A stretch of 64,000 nt of DNA from Perognathus longimembris pacificus. Its lineage: Eukaryota > Chordata > Mammalia > Rodentia > Heteromyidae. The notes beneath the pieces were generated by a model. The model did not search any database. It saw only the letters and a list, made by a program, of their open reading frames with translations, and was not told the DNA's origin. The translations under genes and the position numbers were made by a program. The stretch covers positions 29,463,475-29,527,474 of the forward strand of contig NC_063188.1 of assembly GCF_023159225.1 (NCBI RefSeq). Reading direction: 5' to 3'. Below, piece by piece: positions 23,850-35,092 of this stretch; within the stretch, counting starts at the first letter, position 1; the number at the start of each line of letters is the position of its first letter.

Positions 23850-25260
23850 GCTTTCCCGTCTCTCCTGCAGGACAGGGGAGCGTGGGAGGCTAAAACCCCC
23901 CGACACTAGTCCACCTACTTGACATCCAAACATACGCCCTTTGTCAATTTAACACCCAAATATGTCTCCTTAAATGAGGGTTAATCTACAAATAAAGACA
24001 ATAATATGGTCATAATTTTCCCTACTATAACCATGCTAATTACAACTAAAAATACTTTAATTCTTCCTTAAGTGTAAATAGTTCTAGCATTACTCAAAGT
24101 TCAAACTCAGTCTAGACTGAGATTCAAGGCAAACTCTTAGCTGAGAAGCCCTGCAAAATTCAAAAGGCAAGTTATATACTTCCAATATGAAATGGTTCAG
24201 AATAAGTATTTCCATTTCTGAAGGGAGAAATGGAGGAATAAAAAAGGGTATGGGACCACAGCAAGACCAAAACTCAGTAAGGCAAACATGAAATCCTGTA
24301 TCTCCATATCATGCATCCAGGAAACAAATTGACATAAACTTCAGGCATGGATAATCTCATCCCTGTAGCATTGCTTTATTACAGCCCATTTGGTCTTTTT
24401 GGGGGGTTGGTTCTGCTTGTTACCTCTAGTTTCCTTGTCAGATGTTGCATGATATGGAATCTTTAACTTTCTGGGGTCTTCATTACAACTTTGGTTTCAT
24501 TTCATAACTTCATGCATTGCTGTGGCTGCTTGCAGGGATTCCAGTCTTTCTATGAAAAGCCTGGCCATTTAGGCATTCAAAGTTTGAATAGAAACAACCC
24601 CACACTCATGCATTTGCATGCCTCCAACGTCAGCATCATGGGAAGAGTGCCAAGGTCTGCTCTCAATGTGAGCCATAATTAGGTCCCTTTGTACCATAAC
24701 TACAGTAGTCACTGAGAGCATGGATGGTGGAACACAAGGAGACATTTCCCTAGGTGGTACCATATGAACAAGGCACCCTGGAAATGAGTAGACTTAGCCA
24801 TGGAAATGGTAGACTCTGTAAGATTGAAAGCAAAACAAAGCATATGCAAATACTCTGTTCAATTGGATAAAGTTTTTTCCTGTGCAGGTGCTATTTAAGA
24901 ATTTTGAAGCTGCAATACATAATAGGATTGAGAGACTAAATAAAAGCACAGCATATGGTGAAAAACAGGTTTCTTGCTGTTGGAGTGGGAGTTCACAGAT
25001 ATGCAAAGCTAGAATTGTCCATGTGGTAAGGAATTGCAGTTGGAGACATCAATATCAACTCATTTTGGCTTAATATAAATACAGATGGTCACATGTAGAA
25101 ATATTTATAGATATATGTGTATATATGGGTTAGTATCCATACATATGTTTTCTTGTTCTGTCAGCTGTATAAACCCCAAAACAACAGTCCTGAAGCAATG
25201 AAAATGCTCAGTGCCTGGATCTTGATTTTTAAAATTATTATCCCATGGAAGCCTAACTAT
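23850..25260. other. Mostly unique sequence, no gene seen
   Basis: A block at about 24380-24680 ('ttcatgcattgctgtggctg', 'catcatgggaagagtgccaag') has the look of an ancient LTR-type repeat, but I cannot name it. No splice-supported exon. Confidence 0.35.
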
Positions 25261-25299
25261 AAAGCAAGATGCCATCTTCTAGTTACATAGGAAGGGAGG

Positions 25300-25465
25300 A
25301 AAGGATAAATAGAGAAAAAGGGGAAGGAAGGATGGGAGGGAGGGAGGGAGGGAGGAATGGAGAGAGCGAGGGAGGAAGGGAGGGAGGGAAGGAGGAAGGT
25401 AGGAAGGAAGGAAGGAAGGAAGGAAGGAAGGAAGGAAGGAAGGAAGGAAGGAAGGGAAGGAAGTA
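25300..25465 (+). repeat. (GGAA)n/(GGGA)n purine microsatellite
   Basis: GGGA- and GGAA-type tetranucleotides; the nearly pure GGAA part is about 25397-25460. Open frames here are low-complexity only. Confidence 0.95.
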
Positions 25466-25494
25466 ATCACACATATATACTAATACAAAAAATA

Positions 25495-25745
25495 GGATAC
25501 ATCAAAATGGAGACACAAAGAGTAAAAGGCCAACCAAATTCAACAGTAATACTTGCAAAACTATATTCTGTAAACCGACTGTACAACTCGGGGGGGGGGT
25601 AAGGAAATTGGGGAGGGGTGAAGGTAGAAGAAAAATGAGGGAAGAGATAACAAGTTTGATAAGAAGTTTACTCACTGTCTTATGTATGAAACTGTAACCC
25701 CTCCATACAACACTTTGACAATAAATAAATCAATTTAAAATTGAA
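25495..25745 (+). mobile_element. L1 3'-end fragment
   Basis: Short 3'UTR copy: 'caatacttgcaaaactat'-type sequence, a G-run near 25590, 'atgaaactgtaacccctcc', then an A-rich tail with AATAAATAAAT. Strongly 5'-truncated. Confidence 0.85.
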
Positions 25746-25761
25746 AAAGTATGGTAATGGT

Positions 25762-25870
25762 CTGGCCAGGCAAGATGGTGTATGTTGTAATCCCAGCACT
25801 CAGAAAATTGATACAGGGCAAAGCCAAGTTTGAGGCAAGCAAGGGCTACAGAGCAAGACCCTGTTTTAAC
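25762..25870 (+). mobile_element. B1-type SINE (7SL-derived)
   Basis: 'ggccaggcaagatggtg...gtaatcccagcactc' and 'acagagcaagaccctg' follow the B1/7SL consensus order. No ID-like unit attached; degraded. Confidence 0.8.
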
Positions 25871-28800
25871 TCACCTGCCAATTGAATACATTTTAAGTGC
25901 TATTTCTTTAAAGAGAGAGAGAAAGTTTACTGGGTAAGGAAAAATATGTCAAGCTTTTCTAAATTGTGTAAAAGATATATGGTAATGGATGGAGTGTTCC
26001 AGATGTTCCATGCTTATTTGGGTGCAATATCTAAGATTGAGATGCAGCTACATGTATATCAAAATTATCCCAAAGAGTTGAAATATACCCAAGGACTGCT
26101 TTGTTAGCAAAGCAGAAATCCATTTGAAACATGAGGCAAGAAGTTCAGATAAGGACTGGCTGAACCAAAGTTGTTCAGGCTTAGTTTTATTATGCAGTAT
26201 AGTGGGGTTACTAAATGACACAAAAGTAAAGTTATTCCTTTGGAGTCTCTCCCCTAAATCGTTTGATGTTTGTATAACGGGAGTGTAAAGTCATACTGTT
26301 GTGCTTTGGATAATGTGACACCAGGTGTGTGCCACTTAGGTCCTTTTTGCCTGTCCCAGTAGAGTCCACAGGAGCGTCAGTACACTCTTATGACACATAC
26401 ACAACCTTGATGAGGTGAGTATACTCCATCAAGAGGATCTAGGATGGTTATTGCAACCACTTGTCTAGGTGGTCAGCCATCTGAGTTGTATGATTCTGAT
26501 TCTAGGAAGGAATGAAACCTTATAACTCATAGCATTTTCTTTGTCTTGCTCATGTCTACCTAGTTGCCTATGGTAATATTTATTCATACTACATTATTGA
26601 CTACAGAACTCTGTGTCCATAAAATATTTCCTAGTGAAAAATAGGGTGAACTGGAAAATAATGAAGAGTAAATAAACCTATTTTTCCTGTTAAAAGGAAC
26701 AAAGAAAAAGAATTAGAGCTGAAAGAGGAATGGAGTCAAGAGATTTACTCATTTTGTTGTTGTAATCCTGAAATTAATAGAGCATATCAGTGTGTACTTA
26801 TGAGAGCAATCTATTTGTACATAGAAGATTGCTAATGTAATAGAGAGAAACATGACAACTGAAAAGCAAATTTTTTGAGAAATAAGAGAAGAGAACCTAC
26901 AGCACATTTCAATTAGAAGAGTGCATTTTATCTGCATTACAGTCTAAAAAATTGCATCTCAGTTTTCCTTTGTCCCTTGATACTCAGAGTTAGTTCTAAA
27001 GCCTGCTTAAATTCTGCAATTCACCATAGGTTTGCAAAGTTCTGCCCTGTATCATTAGGGATGTAATGCAGCTTAAAAGTACTTTCTCTAAGGGCCCTAT
27101 TTTGTTGCCAGCACAGCTGCCTGAATCAATAATAACAAAAGGTTGCAACCTGTTTACCTCACTGAATCCCCACTGGACAGTTTTTTTCTGATGAAAGTGA
27201 TTTCCCACATTAGCAGGAAATACATGGCATGTTCTCAGCAACTAGGTTTTATATTTAAATAAAGACAAAGATATGATGTGATGCATTCTTCTCAGCCTTG
27301 AGCAACAAATACAAAAAGAAAATCATCAAAAATCAAATCACATTAAAAAAAATTTTGTACTAGAAACTTAAGAACATGATTTTTGGACATTATCTGCTTC
27401 TTTTATTTTCATCAATCAGGTGGGTAGCATACCATTTCTTTCAGTATTGATGGCATTAGGTAAAGTATTCATAGAATCGAAGAAAAGTAATTAGCTCACA
27501 AGGAAACTTTAGGAATCATTATATCCAAACTCATTAATTTCCACACCAGTTCTATCCTCTACAACCTGTGAGTACAAATGAGGGTCGTTTTTACATTCCT
27601 ACTCAAATCATGAAGGGTTTGTCAAGAAGGAACCTAGTCTTTTTCAAACATCCTCCATTTTTTGCAAGACCCCACAAAATGGCTCTCACAGAAGGTATAA
27701 AATGAATCTGTCAGCTTTCATCACTTCTGACTTCCTTATTTCATTTACTTTACTACTCATGGTCTTCCACACCAATAAATTGGCATTTATGGTTAGGAAG
27801 GAGTGGGACCAAGTATTTGAGTATGTGGGCTGTGTAGGCTGACATCTAGGATCAAATAAGCCCGATTTTCAGTATCTGACTAACATGAGAAGTGATTTAA
27901 CTTCCATAAAGTGCTTTAAGTTCCAAAACTTTAAATGGGACTGTGCAGGGAAAAGAAGAGATCTACTTCAGAGTAAGTGTGAATATGCTACATACACAGA
28001 CAGCATCAAGTGTTTCTGAGGAAAGCTGAAAGAAAGTTGTTGCTGAAACAGATCTGAAGAAAAGGAGAAATGAAATTGAGAGAGGAATCTGATGAAGCAT
28101 TGAACACAAACTGTCTCATGCCTATTTTGTTCTCCTCCTTTTCTTTTACTTCTTGTATCATTTCAGCTTACCAGATCAAAGTATACACATTTAATGAAGG
28201 CATATACCTTTGTTAAATGTGTATACTTGACATAACATGGTAAAAACTTCCATAAATATTTGCAATACTTATTTTCCAAATTGTTACATAAAGCTTCATA
28301 CCTACAATTTCTAATGGTGTTCTTATATTGTAAAGCCAATGTCAATTGACATAGCTGCTCTTATCTAATTTCACAAATCTTAAAGGTGTCAGAGCAGTGC
28401 AGGAACAGAAAAACACCGGAAGAATATCCTTTTCTAGGTTTGTGACACATTTGGACATGTAGGGTGAAATATCTTAAGCAGAGCTGCTGTGGAGTCTGTG
28501 GAGAGAATTCTGACACGCTTACTACAGTAGTTTCATCATGGTATGAATTTTTGTCTTCTTACTAATTTCTTCACTGGTAGCATGTTCGATTTTTAAATGA
28601 ACAACAATGTCAACTTTTAAATTGACATTAATATGCAGAAGTATAAAAACCATATGTTTAATGGAAATTAAATACTGAGTTTCTGTTTCTCAAAAACACT
28701 GTGAATGAACACATAACTTGAACAGGTTCATGGAGCGGATCACAGATTAACCAAGAGACCTACACATGCTAAAGAAAGAGTATCTAGTATAAAAGGTAAC

Positions 28801-29180
28801 AGTATTAAGGTTATTATCAAAGACAATATGAGCAGCTGCAAAAGATTATATATTACTCTAGAAAATATAACTTAGTTCAAATGACTGCTCTTCTGACTTA
28901 ATTGCTCTAATTTCCCATTATTATGCATGTTTAAAAAGTGGTTCAGTGGTTGTTATTATATTGAATACATTATCAAAATTTCATAGAGTTAAAAATGCTA
29001 GTTTTATGCCATTATAGCATAATCAAATCTCTTGAATAGAATAACAGATAATTATAATAATCTTTAGATTATTTTCATCCAATGAATCAATGGAAAATGA
29101 AACTTTAGGGAGGTATTTCTTTTAGAAGCAAAACATGTAATATTTTGGTGACTGTCCACTAAATTCCAATATTGAATACA
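25871..29180. other. Unique AT-rich sequence, no gene seen
   Basis: No splice-supported exon or recognisable young repeat; the short ORFs are scattered and unsupported. Confidence 0.4.
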
Positions 29181-29184
29181 CAGC

Positions 29185-29325
29185 ATTTTTGGTGCTTTTC
29201 CTGAGGTGTAAACTCAGGGCCTGAGTGGTTTCCCTGACTTTTTTGTTCAAGGCTAACAATCTACCACTTGGGGCATAGCCCCACTCTGACTGCCTTTGAA
29301 CCACAATCCTCAGATCTCAGTTTAT
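29185..29325 (-). mobile_element. Degraded ID-like/B1 composite SINE fragment
   Basis: 'aaactcagggcctgagtgg', 'tcaaggctaacaatctacc' and 'gaaccacaatcctcagatc' match the composite SINE in reverse, with the linker deleted. Confidence 0.65.
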
Positions 29326-29344
29326 TCGCATTCAGTTTATACAG

Positions 29345-29585
29345 CATTTTTGTTTTAAAATTTATTTATTTACTTATTTATTTTTAAAGTGATGTGCAGA
29401 GAGGTTACAGTTTCATATGTACTTATGTACATTTTTTATCCAACTTGTTACCTCCTCCATCATTTTCTCCCTCCTTCTCCCCTCCCCATTTACCTCCCTC
29501 CTGTGAGTTGTACAGTTGATTTACAGCATTTTGTAAGCATTGCTGTTACATTGGTTTGTCTTTTATCCTTTGACTCTCAATTTTT
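29345..29585 (-). mobile_element. L1 3'-end fragment
   Basis: Reverse complement of the L1 3'UTR: 'agaggttacagtttcatatg', 'ttacctcctcc', a C-rich run, and 'tgactctcaatttttatg'. A T-rich end at 29350-29390 is the antisense tail. Confidence 0.88.
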
Positions 29586-29589
29586 ATGA

Positions 29590-31262
29590 CAATGAAAATG
29601 TACAATGTGTTAATGTATATTGTTTTTCCTAAATTAAGAAATCTATGAGACATCTATGCATTTTTAATGGTTGAGTCAGACAAAAAAATTTGAATTGCTT
29701 CCAACAAAGTTTCCACATCATCAGGGATTTGTTCAAATGCAAATTTGGGGGCACCATTCTAAATCTAGTGAATCAGGAATGCAGGGTAGAGCCCAGCTGA
29801 ACATGAAGGCTTGGGATTGTCAACCCTTCCAGGATTTCTGATGCACTCTAAAGCTTCAAAACATTGTTGTAGTTGATACGTAAGAGCTATCTGCCTTTCC
29901 TCATGTCAACAAAGAACAGATTTGAAAAGTCTAGAATGGGTTATTTCAATTCATTCCACCTGCAAAATGAAACAAGAGCATATTATACAGCTATTATCTC
30001 AGATTTATGAGCAAGTAAACTGATGCACCAAGAAAATGTTATATCACTGGCTAATGATTTAACAGAAAGACTGACTAGAGCAATCTCCCTAAATACCCTC
30101 CTGTACTCCACTCTCCATCAGCTCCACTGCTCATCTCATGACATGGAATAAAAAACAAAACAATCAACATCATCTCTCTTTTTATGCTAAAACTGATATA
30201 AAATATGTGAAAAGGGAAGATAGTACTAGTTTTTTGTTAAATATGAAATAATTCATTATGATCATTGATCAATTAAATAATTTCTTTGACATTTTGAATG
30301 ATTTCTAGTGGATAGACCTAATTAGGCTATGAGATACAACATGGAAGTGGATGTATGTTAAGGTACTACCACATTATTTCATATTAGATCTTGCATTTTT
30401 AACCATCTTTGAATCAAAATATGAAGCTATTTTGTATATGAAAGAATCAAGGAATGAAAATGATACATCTATTGCCACTACCATTTAATATGTTAGTTTA
30501 TTATGGAAGGAATGAAAGAAGAATGATACCACTGTTTCCAGAGTTGCTTTATTTTTCCTTGCACTTCCATCCCATAAAATGATTTAATTGTCCTTTTATT
30601 TCAGCATTTATGCCTATAGCATAAATTGCAAACCTTCAAATTCTGCTCCTCTATGTCAGAAAATCCATTTTTATATTATGATGCTCTGGGAAATTAAATT
30701 AAATTCGTTGCCTAAAACCAACTTCTTAAATTTAGATTTCAAAAGTACAAGTAAACACTATTGGATGATATCTTTCACCTGATTTTTGCATATTACGTAC
30801 TTCTAATTGTACTGAGTTACTGGACTGTAAACACATTTATTATTATTGAATGTGGTGGGAAATCATACCTTTTCTTGGGATAATTAACTCATTTATCTCT
30901 GAAATTTTGAACAAGGAGTTAGTAAACATACAGCCAATTTGTCCAAAGTGAATCAATCTCAGTTAGATCATGATGGTGCTTTGTTGGAAAAGAAATAATG
31001 ACGAGAAATATGGTACAATTATCTGCCTCTATTTGTGGTGTTTTAATTAATGACAAAATTAGAATGGTAAGCTTTCAAATATGTAACTGAAAACAAAATT
31101 CCTCAATTTTTTTCTCAAATGATTTTGAGAAATAAATTGTGTATGAAATTGAATACTGAATTATTTAATGTTTTTAACATTCAGATAATTGCTGGTTAAG
31201 TTTTACATACTTCCTAGATTTTATTTTTGTTACATTTCATAACATTCCATAAGCACATTTTA
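29590..31262. other. Unique AT-rich sequence
   Basis: No gene seen. It contains one MIR-like relic, listed separately. Confidence 0.4.
29970..30080 (-). repeat. Possible MIR relic
   Basis: 'attatctcagatttatgagc' followed by 'aaactgatgcacc' parallels the reverse MIR tail (attatccccattttacagatgag, aaactgaggcac). Diverged. Confidence 0.4.
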
Positions 31263-31267
31263 AAAGA

Positions 31268-31500
31268 AAGGTGTTGGTGGCTAATGCCTATAATCCTAAC
31301 TACTCAGGTAGCACATATCTGAGGATCAAAGATCATAACCAAGTCAGGAAGGTCCATGAGACTCTTATCTCAAATTAACCACTAAAAAGCTGGAAGTGAA
31401 GCTATGCAACAAGGGATAGAGTGCTAGCTTTTAGCAAAAATGCTCAGTCAGTGCTTACACCACAAATCCAAGTCCTGGAACCAGCACACACACAAAAAGG
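31268..31500 (+). mobile_element. B1/ID-like composite SINE, diverged
   Basis: 'ggtggctaatgcctataatc', 'catgagactcttatctcaa', 'aagctggaagtg' and 'gagtgctagc' occur in the family order. Substitutions are heavy in the ID-like part. It ends in a CA/A-rich tail. Confidence 0.8.
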
Positions 31501-31659
31501 GGTAGTTATATTGACATTAAAAATAATATGCAAAATCCTGTAAGAAAAATCCTCTATGAGTAAATTTTAATTATATATTTATTTATTGTTTCGTTTATAT
31601 GGTCTGACATTTAAGAATAGGAGAAAATAGTAACAATACTTACCATGGAGAAGACTTCT

Positions 31660-32017
31660 AAACTGAATGTAAGATTTAAATAACACAAGAAAACCACGCC
31701 AAGGAATAAAAGACATTAATCAGTCATTTTTCAAAAGGAGATATTCAAGGTACTGCTAACACATAAAAAGAACTCAACTATCTTAGTAAACTACAATTAC
31801 ACATAAAACCAAAATCATAAATGTTACAAAAATGATAATAGCCATATCTGGTTGTGGTGTCCAACGTGGTTTTGGAAGCTCAACCTAGACGCAGCAAGCA
31901 CACTCTGGTATATACTCGACAAAAGAAAGCACAGATATCCACCAAAAGTCATGTACTAAAATGTCCATGATGAGTGTACTCATAACACTCTACTCATAAA
32001 AAGTCGCCTATAAAAAT
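31660..32017 (+). mobile_element. Ancient L1 ORF2 3' fragment
   Basis: 'tttttcaaaaggagatattc' and 'tacacataaaaccaaaatca' recall the mammalian L1 ORF2 C-terminal region, and later text recalls the 'atatccaccaaaag' spacing. Much older than the L1 inserted into its end at 32029. Confidence 0.45.
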
Positions 32018-32382
32018 AAGTAAATGTCGGGACTTACAGGAAGACAGCAGAGGAGCTGCAGTGCACTAGCTCAGCTCCCTCCAGCATCGCAGCTTTCTCA
32101 CCCCATAGAAACTTTTACCACTAGAAAGATAACCAGTGTAAGTTGTAACAGTACAGGGATTCTGGCCAAGAAGGGAAAATCGACTTTGCTTGTCTGAAAA
32201 CACAGATTCGAGCTCTGGGCAGTGTCCCACCGCCACACCAGTGCCGGTGCCGGCACATCGCCCAGCACAGCAACCCGCACTCCACGCAGGTAAAGCACAC
32301 AGTGGAAACCAGGCAGCGGCTGAGAAAGGACGACGTGAAATCACAGAGAAAGCATGCTGGTAGACTGGCATCCCCAATTCAA

Positions 32383-33502
32383 ATGGGCAGAAGAAACACA
32401 AGAAAGCTGGCAAACAATGAAGTCTTATCCCCCACTCAAAACAAGCAGGAAGCAGAGCAGTCAATCAAAGACATAGAAGAGAACCCCCAAAAAGCTCTAC
32501 AAAGTCTACTGATAAACATGATAAATGAAAAGTTTGAATCTCTTCAGTCAATTATTCTAGAGCGTGAGGAGGCAAAGCAAAAATTAATGGAGAATTTCAT
32601 GGCATACACAAATAGAAAGATAAATGAACCTCAAGAGTCAAATGAAAAGATAGCTAACCAGCTTAAAGATTTGAGAGACAACTCTCAAAACCAAAGTAAT
32701 GAAGTTAATGAAGTAAAGAAGTCCATACAAGACCTAAGAAATGACATGGAAATTATCAGGAAAGACCAGTCAGAAGCAAATGAGATTCGAAATCAAGTAG
32801 CTAGCCTACAGTCCCGACTAACTGAAGCAGAGGATCGAATTTCAGGAGCTGAAGATTCCTTGGATTCTATGGAGAAACATCAAAAATCAATACAAATCCA
32901 GTCCAATCAACAAAACAGATCGCTACAGGAGATTTAAGACACGATCAGGAAGCCCAATTTAAAGATAATAGGTATTGAGGAAAACTTGGAGAAAGAGGTT
33001 AATGGGATAGGCAACCTATTTAACAGAATATTAGCTGAGAACTTCCCAAATATCCAGAACAAAAGGCCTATACAGATACAAGAAGCATTTAGAACCCCAA
33101 ACTGACCAGACCAGAATAGGACATCCCACCGACACATTGTGATCAAAACAGGTTCAGTAGAGTGCAAGGAAAAAATACTCAAAGCTGTTAGGGCAAAGAA
33201 AACAATCACATATAAAGGAAAAGCAATCAGAATTACCCCAGACTTCTCAGCAGAGACCATGAAAGCAAGGAGAGCCTGGAATGAAGTATACCAAACACTA
33301 AATAAAAATAACTACCAACCAAGAATTCTGTACCCAGCCAAACTCTCTTTCATAGCCGAAGGTCAAATAAAATTCTTCCACAGTAAGGAAAAACTGAAAA
33401 TATATCTCCACCAAACCAGCTTTACAAAAAGTCTTCAAAGACGTACTATACAGGGAAAATAATCAAGATCCCAATACAGACAGAGAAATGAACCCTAATT
33501 AG
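32383..33502 (+). pseudogene. L1 ORF1, broken
   Basis: Starts MGRRNT, then a coiled coil to about residue 175. TAA at 32935-32937 (codon 185, aligned to CAA in the other copy), TGA at 33103-33105 (codon 241, shared with the other copy), and a 2-nt loss near 33398 that shifts the last ~35 codons. The C-terminal domain YPAKLSFIAEGQIK is readable at 33139-33462. Confidence 0.92.
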
Positions 33503-33660
33503 TAAATATCAGAGTAAGAAATGGGAAGACACAGCTTTAAAAAAGATAGTGATAATGAAAGGAACAAACGATCATCTCTCAATCCTAACTGTCAACATTA
33601 ATGGACTTAATTCTCCAATCAAACGACATAGGCTCATAAGTTGGATCAAAAATCAAGATC

Positions 33661-33864
33661 TGGGCTGGGGGTATGGCCTAGTGGCAAGAGTGCCTGCCTC
33701 ATATACATGAGGCCCTGGGTTCGATTCCCCAGCACCACATATACAGAAAATGGCCAGAAGGGGCTCTGTGGCTCAAGTGGCAGAGTGCTAGCCTTGAGCA
33801 AAAAGAAGCCAGGGACAGCGCTCAGGCCCTGAGTCCAAGCCCCAGGACTGGCCAAAAAAAAAAA
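33661..33864 (+). mobile_element. Dimeric ID-like SINE in L1 ORF2
   Basis: Inserted in the endonuclease region; TSD 'aaaaatcaagatc' at 33648-33660 and 33865-33877. It carries the TATACATGAGG/CCCTGGG and GAGCAAAAAG variants. Confidence 0.96.
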
Positions 33865-34883
33865 AAAAATCAAGATCCATCTTTCTGCTGCCTCCAAGAG
33901 ACACATCTATCCAGCAAAATTAAACATCTTCTAAAAGTGAAAGGCTGGAAACAAATCTATCAAGCAAATGGCCCCCATAAGCAGGCTGGAGTTGCAATCC
34001 TAGTATCAGACAACATTGACTTCAAATTAAAAAAGGTAAGAAGAGACAAAGAAGGTGACTACATACTAGTAAAGGGATCTCTCCTACAGGAAGATATAAC
34101 CATTCTAAATATCTACACACTAAATGCAGGAGCACCCAACTTCATCAAACAAACACTACTGACTCTAAAAACACTCATAGACCTAAACACATTGATAGTT
34201 GGGGACTTTAACACTCCACTATCACCTCGGGACAGAGCAACACGCCAAAAACTGAACAAAGAAACCACAGATCTAAACAATTGCATAGACCAACTAGACT
34301 TAATCCACCTCTACAGAATATTCCACCCAGCAAGGACAGAATACACATTCTTTTCGGCAGCACATGGAACATTCTCCGAAATAGATCACATCTTAGGGCA
34401 CAAAGAAAATCTGTACAAATTCAGAAGTATCAAAACCATTCCCTGCATTCTCTCAGATCACAATGGAATAAAATTAGAGCTCAACTCAACCAGCCATGAC
34501 AGAAATCGCTACAATTCTTGGAGACTAAACAACACACTGCTGAACCATCAGAGGGTCATTGAAGAAATTAAAATGGAAATTCAAAAGTTTATGGAATTCA
34601 ACCAAGTTGAGGACACAAAGTACCAGATCCTTTGGGACACAGCAAAGGCAGTACTCAGAGGAAAATTTATATCTCTGAGTGCATACATCAACAAACTGGA
34701 GAAACAGCAACTCAGTAATTTAAGGAAGCACCTTAATTTCCTTGAGAGAGAACAACAAGCCAAACACCAAATCAATAGACGGAAGCAAATAATTTAAAAA
34801 AAATCAGAATTAAATCAATTAGAGATGAAAAAACCATTGAATCAACAAAACAAAGACCTGGTTCTTTGAAAAAATCAACAAGA

Positions 34884-35092
34884 GGGCTGGGGATATAGCC
34901 TAGTGGCAAAAGTGCCTGCCTCGGATACACGAGGCCCTAGGTTCGATTCCCCAGCACCACATATACAGAAAACGGCCAGAAGTGGCGCTGTGGCTCAAGT
35001 GGTAGAGTGCTAGCCTTGAGCGGGAAGAAGCCAGGGACAGTGCTCAGGCCCTGAGTCCAAGGCCCAGGATTGGCCAAAAAAAAAAAAAAAAA
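34884..35092 (+). mobile_element. Dimeric ID-like SINE in L1 ORF2
   Basis: TSD 'gaaaaaatcaacaaga' at 34868-34883 and 35093-35108. It carries the GGATACACGAGG/CCCTAGG and GAGCGGGAAG variants, the other subfamily from the SINE 1 kb upstream. Confidence 0.96.

Noticed and set aside
25300..25465. Possible CRISPR-like or tandem array
   Set aside because: Simple GGAA/GGGA microsatellite; no spacers, and the DNA is mammalian.
34340..34370. U6-like phrase 'ttcggcagcacat'
   Set aside because: It is part of the L1 ORF2 endonuclease coding region (FFSAAHGTF), with no U6 body or promoter.
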